Shown here in pieces: positions 32,380-45,479 of a stretch of DNA of 64,000 nucleotides; position 1 is the first letter of the stretch, and every line of letters starts with the position of its first letter. The notes under the pieces are model-generated. The model saw nothing but the letters and a program-made list of their open reading frames with translations, was not told where the DNA came from and did not search any database. The translations under genes were made by a program, and so were the position numbers. Source of the DNA: Vigna angularis (taxonomy: Eukaryota > Streptophyta > Magnoliopsida > Fabales > Fabaceae); NCBI RefSeq assembly GCF_016808095.1, contig NC_068972.1, positions 29,380,289-29,444,288 of the forward strand, written 5' to 3'.

Positions 32380-33013
32380 TTGGGGAATGATGTATCCTTG
32401 TGAACTCTCATGTATTTGAATTGATTCATTATCATATATGCTTTATTCATTAATTGTTAGGGAATTAATCTGTTTTAATGTTTGCTCTATTTAACTCTAT
32501 TATCATATATCCTTACAATTCAGGTTCTTGTTGAATTCTCCCAAGGGTAATATTTCTCAGGGATGAGGGTATGAGTACTTGGTCATCTTAAGCTCTTGAT
32601 CTTCAGGCTTATTGCACCAAGGGATTGGGTTCTAAGTACTTAGTGAGTAACGTTAACATTAATGCATAAAGAGGAATTCTTATATACATGAGAGGGAACT
32701 TGGTGAAATCTAACCCCAACAACATATTCATCTCATATTAAACAACATTCGTTCATCTTTGTGTTATTCTACTATTGATCAATTTGCATTAATATTTAAT
32801 TTTCTGTCTTTGCATTTTAAACCAATGATCTCGTTTTATTTAAATCTTAATTAATTGAGTTATCACACAACTGTTTAGTGTCGAGAGTCTTTAGCGATAC
32901 GATACTTGGTCTTACCATTTTATATTACTTGTGCGATTCGGTACACTTGCCGATCCATCAACAAGTTTTTGGTTTCGTTTCTGGAGATCAAAAAAATATT
33001 GTTAACAAGTTTT

Positions 33014-33031
33014 TGGCGCCGTTGTCGGGGA
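33014..33031 (+). other. E4 primer-binding site (tRNA-Asp)
   Basis: TGGCGCCGTTGTCGGGGA, one mismatch. A second, degenerate PBS-like sequence lies about 45 bases upstream inside the LTR end. Confidence 0.85.
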
Positions 33032-33623
33032 CTCATGGTTTAAACTATTCTATTTGTGTGATTCTTAATTAATTTTGGCTTTATTTTATTTTATTTTCAT
33101 ATCTTTTATTTTTATTTTTATTTTTGTGGTAACAATATTTTCTAGGGTTTTGTGTCTAATGCTTGAAGGATGCAATTCGGACAAGAAATTAATTATATGG
33201 GCACTCAATTCTACTAAGGTAATCTCAACCACTGGAGGGAATCTCACTCAAGTATGGATCAAAGTCAATTTTGGCAAGCTGTCGAACAATTTGAGAGACT
33301 ACCACAACAACAATGGCAGCAACAACTCTCTATATCGGGAAAAATGGGCTAATATGGATGATATGCTTCAAAAGTTCATACAGATGTATGAGTCTCATCT
33401 TAATAGCACTCAAGCAACATGCAGAAGGATGGAGACGCATTGTAGGTTCATAATTTAGAAGCTGGATGATTTTAGGAGCAATATGGAAGTTCGCCCTAAA
33501 GAGGAGTGCAACGCCGTTATCACAAAGAGTGGCAAGTTTTTAGATGAGAGAAAAATAGAGATAAAAGAAGAAAGTTTGAGCGAAAAAGAGAAAGATATAG
33601 AGAAAGAAAAAGAAGAGAGTGAG

Positions 33624-36173
33624 TGTAACATCCCAAAATATAGTAATTACCATAATCAGAATTAATTACATCAAACCAGTAAAATAGTGCAGTCTTTAAA
33701 ATTCTAAACGAGAGTCAAAAGCCGAACGACTTAAATTACAGAAATAAACAAACGCAACAGAAAAATATAGGAGTTCAGAGACGAACGGTCTTACAAAACT
33801 ATGACCGAACGTCCAAAAATAAAACTAACAGACAACAATAGAAAACACGCGAGCGCTCTAAGGCTCGGCTTTAACTTCCACTTCCACCAGATTTGCGTCT
33901 TCCAAATTTTCTTCTTCTAGTACCTCTTCAAGTGACGCACCTCCATCTGCTCACATCCACACAGATGATCATTGCAATGACAGGACGAACGTACATAGAC
34001 AAAACGACAACACAAGGAAAACGAAAGGGTAAGCTTAAGTAATTTAATTCATACGTCAACATATACACTAATATTTCAATTCATACAAACACATAACTCA
34101 ACATATAACATCATCCGAAATATATATATATACTAGACCGACCGTCCGGACTGTATGAATCTGTGTAGTTACAAGCGTCCTTGCACCCAAGTGATGTAGT
34201 AACTGGGATACACCAAACAGCTGCCACTCGAGGTCAGTCCGTTCTTACGTCGCCCATGTTAACTTATGGACTAAGGACCTCCTACTGTTCCCACACATGA
34301 CATACTTCCTCTACATGAAGATAGTACTCACGGAACATCAGGATGGACAGCGAGTCTTAACTTATCCACAGTCATACTTTACCAAATTTACTATTCAATA
34401 TATATAAGAGTCGTTCCTCCCCGGAACGCTCGTTCAAATTCCAAAATCGTATAATCATTCAATATAGTGTTCACACTTCGACATCTTATAATTTATCATC
34501 ATTTCTATCTTTAGTTTTAAAAGTATAAAATAACGAACGTTCATACTTCTGAAGAACGAAGACGAACGCTAAAGAATAGATTTAGAAGGCTCGTTGTCAA
34601 ACCGAAGAAATCGATACGTACTTACATGACGAACGTGACTACTACTAGAATCAGTTGAATGAACCGACTCTTAGAGATATAACATCAATGTTTAGAATAA
34701 TTTAGGTGCAAAGACTTTAGACCAAATTCAAATGGATAAAGATACAAAAAGACGATTATTTAGTTATACTGAGAGCAATTGGTTTAACAGGATCGACTGC
34801 CAGTCAATGACCGAAAGCGAATATTCATTTACTGATAATTTGAGACGAACGCTATTTACGTACGTTCTGAACTCAAAGGTATGGACGAGCGTTCGGTATA
34901 AGACCGTACACTTCTTAGGACGAACGCTAGATATAAGACCAATAATCAATTAGAGCGAACGCTTGGTATAGGACCGAGTGCTAATTAGGACGAACGCTCA
35001 GTGTAAGACCGAGCGCTACCAATTTATAAGTATAATGGATAATAACTTAATTTAAATTGCAAGATTACCACTAGGCTGAGCCGAACGCTCAACATAGTAT
35101 TTCACGGCACACTCGTTCTCGATCGGGACTCTTTTCAAATAAAAGAATTCCTTTTTAAGCAAATGACTAAAAATCGAACGGTATAAGACCGTACGATGAC
35201 GAACGCAATTTATCATAGTAAGAATTATCATATTCATATTTTTCATCTATTCTAACTCAACATTTCTCATACGATTCATAATCATATAATCTCAGATTCC
35301 TCATTTAATTTGCATACTTTATAGAATTCATATTAACAACTCATACTATACAAAACTCACTCATTTTCCAATTCATACGTATCAACCAGTACATACCATA
35401 TTCATTCATGCATAACAGCGATCGTTCAGGCATACTCAAACAGCATACATCTCATACATTCTATTTCTATCATACTTGCACACAATCATCTACGTATAAA
35501 CTAAATTATTAAGCTTCCCTTACCTGGATAGCAGTGTACTCCCAAAAGCAAGGTTTAGTTCGTCCTCTAACAGCGTTCTACCCTCAAGTTTCGCTCAACA
35601 ACTTTCACTTAATCTAAAACACCAGAAATCAGAAACAACTCAGACCTATAACCCATGCATGCAACCATAACTAGGGTTTGCATGAAACCAAATGGACGAA
35701 CGGTTAGCGACAAGAACTTACCAGTTCCGATCCCAATTCTATTCGGTCCAGAATGACGCTCACGTCTCCAGGAACGTATCTATGGTTCTGAAACGTGTTC
35801 GGAGAAGAAGATGATGAGTTACAGTAGAGAGAAGGTGGACTGGTTCTAGAGAGAAGGTAGAGAAAATGAAGAGTTGGGTTCTGAGGAAGAAGAAGAGTGC
35901 GTGCAGGTGAGAGAGAGTTTTTTTCAAAAACTTAGTTTTGTTAATTTCCACGCCCAAACGAACGAGCGTCTCCTCTGCTGACACCTGCACTCCCACTTCT
36001 GATTTCCGAAACTTCTAACGTGACACGTGGCGCTCGTGCATGCAGTGCAAAGTGCGTTTTTAATGCACTGGACGTGTGGCGTGGGTGCATTTATGGAAGC
36101 TGACAGGTGACTCAGCAGTGTATTAATTGAGATTAGACAAGATAATTATGGTTTACTTTTCCGAGGTCTCACA
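33624..36173 (-). repeat. Chromovirus 3' LTR
   Basis: Plus-strand ends are TGTAACATCCC and GAGGTCTCACA. GC-rich motifs such as GACGAACGCT and GACCGAGCGC recur, with 35-36-bp degenerate tandem units at about 34910-35020. A short ORF (34732-34953) also appears in the other LTR but is not thought to be a gene. Confidence 0.95.
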
Positions 36174-36179
36174 TTTCAC

Positions 36180-39100
36180 CTATCTACAAAAATTTTCGTC
36201 CTCGAAAATTAAAGACTCACCCGGAAATAGATTAGGGTACAAGTCCTTCATGGCGCTCTCAACTTCCCACGTTGAATCACCAGTCTTAGCGTCACACACC
36301 ATCTTCACCAAACGAACGTCCTTTCCTTTGTAGTACTTGGTGCGGCTATCTTCTATACGGACTGGTTGTAACTCTAGCGTTCGGTCTGGACGAAGTTGTA
36401 CGTCTTCGAACTCCAGCACGTGTGATGGGTTTGCTATATACTTCCGAAGTTGGGAAACGTGGAAGATGGGGGGAAGATTCGATAGCTGAGGCGGCAATGC
36501 AAGCTCGTACGCTACTGGTCCGATCTTCCTCAGAATTTGATACGGTCCAATGAATTTGGGAGACAGCTTCTTTGGACGAATGGCTCGGCCTACACCAGTG
36601 ATTGGGTTGAGTCGAAGAAACACATGATCTCCTGCAGTGAACTCCAATGGTCTTCTTCTCTTATCCGCATAAGATTTCTGCCTGCTCAGGGACGTCTTCA
36701 ACCTCTCCTGAATTAACTTGACTTTCTCGGTCGTTTGCTGGATAAGCTCAGGTCCAGTTAGCACGTTCTCTCCTTCCTGGAACCAACAAAGTGGCGTTCG
36801 ACATTTCCTCCCATAGAGTGCTTCAAACGGTGCCATTTCAAATGCTCGCCTGAAAACTGTTGTTATACGTGAATTCCACTAGCGGCAATATTTCATCCTA
36901 AGCGCCCAAGTGATCTAGGACGCACGTCCTCAGTAAGTCTTCAAGCGTCTGGATTGTTCTCTCAGATTGGCCGTCCGTCTGAGGGTGATAAGCCGAACTC
37001 ATCTGCAACTTACTACCGAGCTCGCTTTGAAGTGACTGCCAAAACCGTGAAGTGAACCTTGTGTCTCGGTCGAAAATGATGCTCGAAGGTACTCCATGTA
37101 AGCGAACGATTTCCTGGATATACAACTTAGCCAAGTTAGTCATCGACATCTTCAAGTTGACTGCCAGGAAGTGGGCGCTCTTCGTTAGCCTATCCACGAT
37201 CACCCAAATCGAGTCATGATTCCTGACCGTGCGTGGTAGATGAGTCACGAAATCCATGGATATGTTATCCCACTTCCATTCGGGAATTTCCAGCTGCTGA
37301 AGTAATCCGCCAGGTCTTTGGTGCTCCGCCTTCGCTCGTTGACAGGTTAGACATGATGCCACAAAACGAGCGACATCACTCTTCATTCCAGGCCACCAAA
37401 AGGATTTCCGGAGGTCTTGATACATCTTAGTCATGCTAGGGTGCATGCTAAGACGGCTGTGATGACCTTCCTCTAGAATTATTCTCTTCAGCTCGCCATC
37501 ATTCGGAACGCACGTCCTATCCATGTAGCGTAGAAGGCTATCCGTCCCGGTGTTGAAATGCTTAGCTTTATCTGTACCGAGCGCACTCAATATCGACACC
37601 AACTCTTCGTCCTCTCGCTGTTTCACCCTGATTCGGTCGAACACGTCGCTGGATATACTAAGGTTACAACACTTGATACTATTCGGCTCCAACTCGAATT
37701 GTAACCTTAGATCTCTAAAGTCATCCACCAGACTGAGTTCTTTCACCATCATAACTGAGACGTGAACTGCTTTCCTGCTTAGGGCGTCCGCCACTACATT
37801 AGCTTTTCCCGGATGATACAGCAGTTCAAAGTCGTAATCCTTTAAGAACTCCAGCCAACGCCTCTGCCTCATGTTCAACTCCTTCTGATCAAATAAGTAT
37901 TTGAGGCTCTTGTGATCACTGAAGACTTGGAACGTGGATCCGTACAAGAAATGTCTCCAAATCTTCAGCGCGAAAACGACCGCTGCCAACTCCAGGTCGT
38001 GCGTTGGGTAATTCCGTTCGTGAGTCTTCAATTGACGAGACGCGTACGCTACCGTTCGCTTCTCTTGCATCAGAACACAACCCAAACCTTGGTGAGACGC
38101 ATCACAATACACTTCAAAAGGCTTGGCCGTGTCTGGAATGACCAACACTGGAGCGCTCGTCAATTTCATTTTCAACTCTTGAAAGCTGGCCTCACAACGA
38201 TCGGTCCAAGCGAACGACTGATCTTTACGAGTCAACTGAGTTAGCGGCGCTACTATCTTAGCAAAACCTTCAATGAAACGTCTGTAGTAGCCCGCCAGTC
38301 CAACAAAGCTACGCACCTTAGTGACCGAACGCGGACTCTCCCATTCCAGTACCGCTCGCACTTTCGCTGGATCTACCGAGATGCCTCCAGCCGACACCAC
38401 ATGCCCCAAAAACTGAATCTCCTTCATCCAGAATTCACATTTAGACAACTTGGCATATAACTCCTTCTCCCGCAACACTCCAAGTACAAGTCTAAGATGC
38501 TCTTCATGCTCGTCTTCGGTCTTGGAATAGATGAGAATATAATCTATGAAGACGACCACGAACTTATCCAAATAAGGCCTGAAGATGCGATTCATATACT
38601 CCATGAACACTGCTGGAGCGTTCGTTACTCCAAATGGCATCACCACGTACTCATAATGTCCGTAGCGAGATCTGAACGCTGTCTTCTGGATGTCGTCTTC
38701 CTTAACCCTGATTTGATGATACCCGGATCTCAAATCAATTTTTGAGAACACTGCAGCCCCATGCAATTGATCCAGCAGGTCATTTATCCTTGGCAACGGG
38801 TACTTGTTCTTGATGGTCAGCTTGTTTAATTGCCTATAGTCTATACACAACCGCGAGCTGCCATCCTTCTTCCTTACTAACAGTACGGGCGCTCCCCAGG
38901 GTGATACGCTCGGCCTAATAAACTGTTTTTCCATCAACTCTTCAATCTGCTCCTTGAGTTCAGCTAACTCTGCAAGCGACATCCGATATGGCTGAACAGA
39001 AATAGGAGCTGCCGTCGTCACCAAATCAATGGTGAATTCAACTTCACGATGAGGGGGAAGTCCAGGTATCTCTTCCGGAAAGACATCCGCAAACTCATCC

Positions 39101-42100
39101 ACAACCGATCGTCCATTATTGTCACTAGTGGACGATCGTTCTTCTACCAATCCTCTGAATTCCTGATCCTCATGCGTCATAATCAGGAAACAGCTGGCGC
39201 CCTCCATAATGTCTTCTTTCAGCTGACCGAGCGTCACTGATAGTACTTCTTCTTCTTCACCAGGAAAGATTAATTCCTTTGCTCCACAATCAATAAGAAT
39301 GCGATTGGTAGCCAACCAATCCATTCCTAAAATCACCTCCAAACCTTGAAGAGGTAAGCAGATGAGGTTAACCTTAAACTTATGCCCTTCCACTTCTATA
39401 GGACACTTGACGCACATAGTGGACGTCCTAACCTCACCAGCCGCTGGGGTAGACACCACCAGGTCGAACTGCATCTCACTCACTTCTAAACCCAGTTTTT
39501 CAACACACGCCTTCGAGATGAAGGAGTGAGTTGCCCCCGAATCATACAGTGCAGAGCACGATCTACCAAACAGCAAGCATTCACCAATTATGAGATTACC
39601 TGAGCTCGCTGCCTCAACGCTCGTTATAGCGTATACGCGTCCCACTGCTTGTGCTCTACCACCTCTCGGTTGGCTCCTTCCAGCATTAGGTGGCCTCATC
39701 ATTGCACGTCCACTCATATTGCACTCGTGATCCAAGTGCCTGTTTCTTCCACAACGATTGCAGTGTTTTCCTCCCACCAACTGAGGGCATGAAGACCGAT
39801 AATGTGGCCCTCCACACCGGAAGCAAACCACGTTTCCTTGTCCAGACTGACCGACAGGAACCACTGCTTGTGACCCGCTTGCATGAGAAGGCTGGTTCGG
39901 ACGAGCGTAAGGAGGTCTCCTCTGAACAGTACCTCCCCTGGACACGATCGGTCCCCTACTCACTTGTTGTTGTTTCTTCTGTCCTTCCGCCTCTGCCATA
40001 TTCTTCTCCAAGACCTTGGCTCGCTCAACCATAGCAGGAAACGACCGGATGCACAAATTGGAAATCAAGACCTTCAAATCACTCCGCAGTCCGTTCTCAA
40101 ATTTCCTGCACTGTCACTCCTCACTGGTGGCCATCGTATTGAACCGAACAAGGTGCTTGAATTTATTGGTATACTCAGAAACCGACATCCCACCTTGAAC
40201 TAGCTGTAGAAACTCCACTTCCTTCGCAAAACGGACGCTGTCAGGGAAGTACTCCTCGTAAAACTTGCCACGGAACACTTCCCAAGTGATCGGACGTTGG
40301 GCGTCTGCCAGAATAGACCTTGTGCTCGCCCACCAGTGGCTTGCTTCCCTAGTTAACAAGTATTCAGTGAACGCCAAACGGTTCTCGTCTGGACACCTTT
40401 TGGCGTTGAAGATCTTCTCCATGTCTCTTAACCACTGATCCGCTTCGTCTGGGAGGCCTTTCCCACTGAACTTAGCCGGATGGTGTTGGAGGAAACTCTC
40501 CAAGCTCCATTCAGTAGCAGGCGGGGCAGCGTTGGAAGAGGACGCCCCCGGAGTGTGCCTGGTTGCTGCTAGAATTTCCATCAGCTGTCTTTGAGTCGTT
40601 TCAGAGTTGGCACGAGAGGTGATGGACAAATTTGTAAGCACCAAAATATGATGTCACAAACTTGTTTTTCAATCGGCAAGTATGACCGAATCGTTCAAGT
40701 AATAAACTTGGTAAGACCAAGTATCGTTCTTCCCAAAGGACTCACGGCCTAGTTTAGTTATGTGATTTCTTGATTAGCTAAGACTTAAAGACGAAATATT
40801 TTGATTATATTATGCAAAAGACGAAAATAAACATGTATGCATGAAATTTGATCAATGGCAAAGACAAAAGATAAACACTTTCAATGAAATATATGAATGA
40901 ATATGTTGTTGGGGGTCAATTTCATCTCATCCACTCTCATACATTTTAGGAATTCAACATTCAAATCATCATTGTTAATGCCACTCTCTAAAGTACCATT
41001 CTAGATGGCTTCTCCCTAATCACGAGTTCATACAATTCCTAGCATTCCTAATGATTAGTTCATAAGTGCAGGAGCTTAACGACAACCAATATAATATTGG
41101 GAGAAATTCCCCGGATCTAGATTTCCCCGTACGTGTCCGTATCGACAAAACCAATAATCATGCATTGAATGAGTTAAACTATGCAAGCATTGAGCAAAGA
41201 GGAAAAACCCTAACTAATGATGAAAGAAAGCATAAATCTTAGATTAAGATGCAAGCATAAATTCCATATATGAGAGCTTCAAGAGATTACATTGATTCCC
41301 CAACAAACATACAAGGTTTAGTTCACCATATTCATGGTGAACCTAGATGAATTACAATGAAAGTATGAAAGAATAAACCCTAAAAAGGTGAAGAGGTAGC
41401 CTGAGCATCCAAGATCCTCCTTCAAAGGGGTGGAAGAAAGAGTGTTTGCCTCGTTTCTGCCAAAGATGCCTAACCCTAGGAAACCCTAAGGCTTAAATAC
41501 CATTCGTAAATTACAAAAAGTCAAGCCCAAGCCCATTAAAGTGTCGCTCAGCGGTAACATACCGCTCAGCAGTGATTGCGCGTCTCGTTTTCTCCCCTCA
41601 GCGGCCATTTTGCCCCTCAGCGGACCTCCCGCAACCTCTTAAGTGCCGCTCAGCAGTGAAATGCCGCTGAGCGGTGCCTTCGGCTTCTCCTTTTGCACTC
41701 TTTGATTCCTTTTCTGATTCCCTCTCTCTCATTCTTCACTTCTTTCACTAAATTCACCTTAAAACCTGCACAAAAACACTGAAATCAAGCATAAACCTGT
41801 CCAGCTCTCTTATTTCTGAAAATATGGATAAAAGTATGATTTCAAGCTAGTTTCTAAGTCTAAAGGTTGCTTTTAGTATCAATTTTAAGCATGAAAATAA
41901 CAGTTTTTCAACTGTTATCAAGAGGCCTCCAAACTCTGCATGGCGCTCTGATTCTGCTGCATCAGGGTGGCGTTCTGCTCCATTAAAGTGGTGTTTTGCT
42001 GCTGTAGTTGGTCAATTACTGTTTCCAACAACCTAGCGTTGTTGGGCGCATCTAGGTCAGTAGGTTGAGGTGGAGGAGGGAGTCTAGGTGCCATTTGTTC

Positions 42101-42109
42101 TCTGGACAC
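36180..42109 (-). pseudogene. Chromovirus gag-pol polyprotein, disrupted
   Basis: In minus-strand order: gag start MAPRLPPPPQPTDL (42094), a Gln/Asn-rich coiled segment, the solo LTR B2 (40620-41920), then the Retrotrans_gag domain (FSGKGLPDEADQWL) to a TGA at 40114. The long frame 40077-36898 holds two CCHC knuckles (residues 85-97 and 106-119), protease ([11 protein letters not shown]179), RT, RNase H ([10 protein letters not shown]) and integrase (HHCC, then the DDE core). A TAG at 36898 and a nearby stop plus one-base shift separate the last part (36836-36180), which has MAPFEALYGRKCRTPL and a chromodomain-like C-terminus. RT residue 513 is Tyr where the second catalytic Asp is expected. 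Together these breaks leave no functional polyprotein. Confidence 0.9.
40620..41920 (-). repeat. Solo LTR B2 (Athila family B) in chromovirus gag
   Basis: 1301 bp with TSD AGAGG at 40615-40619 and 41921-41925. Ends are TGATGGACAAATTTG and CTGTTATCA. It shares a CCTCCCGCAACCTCTT stretch within its motif array with the E6 LTR, so the two belong to one subgroup. It is younger than the chromovirus. Confidence 0.95.
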
Positions 42110-42235
42110 AGAGCAAAATGAACGTTAGTCATGTTCAAAGAGTTGAGAAAAATAACTCATTTAAACACATATTAAGCACACAGCAAAAACATAGTGCACT
42201 CATAACCTATAGTGTCCCTTTAAGAGAACAAAATT

Positions 42236-42247
42236 GCTCTGATACCA
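42236..42247 (-). other. Chromovirus primer-binding site (tRNA-iMet)
   Basis: Minus strand TGGTATCAGAGC, four bases from the LTR end. Confidence 0.9.
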
Positions 42248-42251
42248 CTAA

Positions 42252-44805
42252 TGTAACATCCCAAAATATAGTAATTACCATAATCAGAATTAATTACATC
42301 AAACCAGTAAAATAGTGCAGTCTTTAAAATTCTAAACGAGAGTCAAAAGCCGAACGACTTAAATTACAGAAATAAACAAACGCAACAGAAAAATATAGGA
42401 GTTCAGAGACGAACGGTCTTACAAAACTATGACCGAACGTCCAAAAATAAAACTAACAGACAACAATAGAAAACACGCGAGCGCTCTAAGGCTCGGCTTT
42501 AACTTCCACTTCCACCAGATTTGCGTCTTCCAAATTTTCTTCTTCTAGTACCTCTTCAAGTGACGCACCTCCATCTGCTCACATCCACATGGATGATCAT
42601 TGCAATGACAGGACGAACGTACATAGACAAAACGACAACACAAGGAAAACGAAAGGGTAAGCTTAAGTAATTTAATTCATACGTCAACATATACACTAAT
42701 ATTTCAATTCATACAAACACATAACTCAACATATAACATCATCCGAAATATATATTTATATATACTAGACCGACCGTCCGGACTGTATGAATCTGTGTAG
42801 TTACAAGCGTCCTTGCACCCGAGTGATGTAGTACCTGGGATACACCAAACAGCTGCCACTCGAGGTTAGTCCGTTCTTACGTCGCCCATGTTAACTTATG
42901 GACTAAGGACCTCCTGCCGTTCCCACACATGACATACTTCCTCTACATGAAGATAGTACTCACGGAACATCAGGATGGACAACGAGTCTTAACTTATCCA
43001 CAGTCATAATTTACCAAATTTACTATTCAATATATATAAGAGTCGTTCCCCCCCGGAACGCTCGTTCAAATTCCAAAATCGTATAATCATTCAATATAGT
43101 GTTCACACTTCGACATCTTATAATTTATCATCATTTCTATCTTTAGTTTTAAAAGTATAAAATAACGAACGTTCATACTTCTGAAGAACGAAGACGAACG
43201 CTAAAGAATAGATTAAGAAGGCTCGTTGTCAAACCGAAGAAATCGATACGTACTTACATGACGAACGTGACTACTACTAGAATCAGTTGAATGAACCGAC
43301 TCTTAGAGATATAACATCAATGTTTAGAATAATTTAGGTGCAAAGACTTTAGACCAAATTCAAATGGATAAAGATACAAAAAGACGATTATTTAGTTATA
43401 CTGAGAGCAATTGGTTTAACAGGATCGACTGTCAGTCAATGACCGAAAACGAATATTCATTTACTGATAATTTGAGACGAACGCTATTTACGTACGTTCT
43501 GAACTCAAAGGTATGGACGAGCGTTCGATATAAGACCGTACACTTCTTAGGACGAACGCTAGATATAAGACCAATAATCAATTAGAGCGAACGCATGGTA
43601 TAGGACCGAGTGCTAATTAGGACGAACGCTCAGTGTAAGACCGAGCGCTACCAATTTATAAGTATAATGGATAATAACTTAATTTAAATTGCAAGATTAC
43701 CACTAGGCTGAGCCGAACGCTCAACATAGTATTTCACGGGACACTCGTTCTCGATCGGGACTCTTTTCAAATAAAAGAATTCCTTTTTAAGCAAATGACT
43801 AAAAATCGAACGGTATAAGACCGTACGATGACGAACGCAATTTATCATAGTAAGAATTATCATATTCATATTTTTCATATATTCTAACTCAACATTTCTC
43901 ATACGATTCATAATCATATAATCTCAGATTCCTCATTTAATTTGCATACTTTATAGAATTCATATTAACAACTCATACTATACAAAACTCACTCATTTTC
44001 CAATTCATACGTATCAACCAGTACATACCATATTCATTCATGCATAACAGCGATCGTTCAGGCATACTCAAACAGCATACATCTCATACATTCTATTTCT
44101 ATCATACTTGCACACAATCATCTACGTATAAACTAAATTATTAAGCTTCCCTTACCTGGATAGCAGTGTACTCCCAAAAGCAAGGTTTAGTTCGTCCTCT
44201 AACAGCGTTCTACCCTCAGGTTTCGCTCAACAACTTTCACTTAATCTAAAACACCAGAAATCAGAAACAACTCAGACCTATAACCCATGCATGCAACCAG
44301 AACTAGGGTTCACATGAAACCAAATGGACGAACGGTTAGCGACAAGAACTTACCAGTTCCGATCCCAATTCTGTTCGGTCCAGAATGACGCTCACGTCTC
44401 CAGGAACGTATCTATGGTTCTGAAACGTGATCGGAGAAGAAGATGATGAGTTACAGTAGAGAGAAGGTGGACTGGTTCTAGAGAGAAGGTAGAGAAAATG
44501 AAGGGTTGGGTTCTGAGGAAGAAGAAGAGTGCGTGCAGGTGAGAGAGAGTTTTTTTCAAAAACTCAGTTTTGTTAATTTCCACGCCCAAACGAACGAGCG
44601 TCTCCTCTACTGACACCTGCACTCCCACTTCTGATTTCCGAAACTTCTAACGTGACACGTGGCACTCGTGCATGCAGTGCAAAGTGCGTTTTTAATGCAC
44701 TGGACGTGTGGCGTGGGTGCATTTATTGAAGCTGACAGGTGACTCAGCAGTGTATTAATTGAGATTAGACAAGATAATTATGGTTTACTTTTCCGAGGTC
44801 TCACA
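42252..44805 (-). repeat. Chromovirus 5' LTR
   Basis: 2554 bp, pairing with 33624-36173. Differences include a short length change in the TATATA stretch near 42750. Confidence 0.95.
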
Positions 44806-45050
44806 GTGAGAGAAAAGAAAAGGAAAAAGTTAGGGAAGAAAAGAAAAAAAGAGAGGAAGAGGATAAGGAAAAAAATAATGAATTATATGAAAAACCTCTT
44901 CCTCACCCAAAGAATTATTCTAAGGAAGAGAAGGAAAGACAGTTTGAGAAATCCATGGAAATCTTTGAGGAATTGGAGATTAAAATTCCTGTGACTAAGA
45001 CATTGCAACAAGTACCCGGTTATGTTAACTTCCTGAAGAAATTCAACAAG

Positions 45051-45479
45051 TACCATATTAAAATTTTTAGGGTTTTGTTTAGAGCAACTTTAGAACACAC
45101 ACAGAGTATACTAGATTCTCAAACAAAACACATATCCAGTATTTATACTGGTGCGCAATAACACATATAATAACAAGCCCATTTAAAAATTTTCAAAATA
45201 GAAAGGCCCATAACAAAGAATTTTAATCGATTGTATTACTGTTAGAATCGACTTTGTGTTTAACAGAATTTTACTTAGAACAGAGAAACATACACAAATC
45301 ATAATCGATTCCATTATTAGCTTAACCGATTAAAAGTCGTGGAAACACTTTTTCACATAATCAAATCAACAAGATAGGCACTCAACAAACATGCACATAA
45401 TAATCATTCATACAGATACTTATGATGCATGAGTGCATGAAAATAAATGATTTAGTTACTGCATAAAGATACTTAGGAA
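45051..45479 (-). other. Element D sequence between pol start and the E4 break
   Basis: AT-rich with several AATCGATT-like sites. A degenerate resemblance to the copia protease start can be read near 45480-45540. No other gene is visible. Confidence 0.35.

Larger units (their letters stand above)
25832..33007 (+). repeat. E4 5' LTR (family A-like), interrupted by E3
   Basis: It starts GGATAACGG (first T mutated) and ends GTTAACA before a PBS. Removing E3 and one TSD leaves about 1.25 kb. Its GC-rich motif array has GCTTGGGCG and CGCCCAAGC forms (26090-26200). Near its 3' end a PBS-like TGGTTTCGTTTCTGGAGA (about 32970) precedes the true PBS. Confidence 0.75.
33624..44805 (-). mobile_element. 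Ty3/gypsy chromovirus (Tekay/Del-like), near full length, inactive
   Basis: TSD GTGAG at 33619-33623 and 44806-44810. LTRs are 33624-36173 and 42252-44805. I count about 25-30 substitutions between them (roughly 1%). It has a tRNA-iMet PBS and gag-pol on the minus strand. The coding sequence is interrupted by a solo LTR, by nonsense changes and by a substitution in the RT active site. Confidence 0.95.
33165..45050 (+). pseudogene. E4 shortened gag, split by the chromovirus and truncated
   Basis: The sequence from about 33170 parallels the capsid-less gag of E2 and E3 (MQFGQE, YMGTQFY, then a Gln-rich part) but has several stops. It is cut at 33623 by the chromovirus and resumes at 44811 in the Lys/Glu-rich segment, ending near 45050 after LKKFNKY. 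The rest of E4, including any 3' LTR, is gone. E4 carries a family A LTR yet shares the capsid deletion of family B elements E2 and E3. Confidence 0.6.

Noticed and set aside
34732..34953. 73-codon ORF found in both chromovirus LTRs
   Set aside because: The LTR pair is about 99% identical, so conservation is not evidence of coding.
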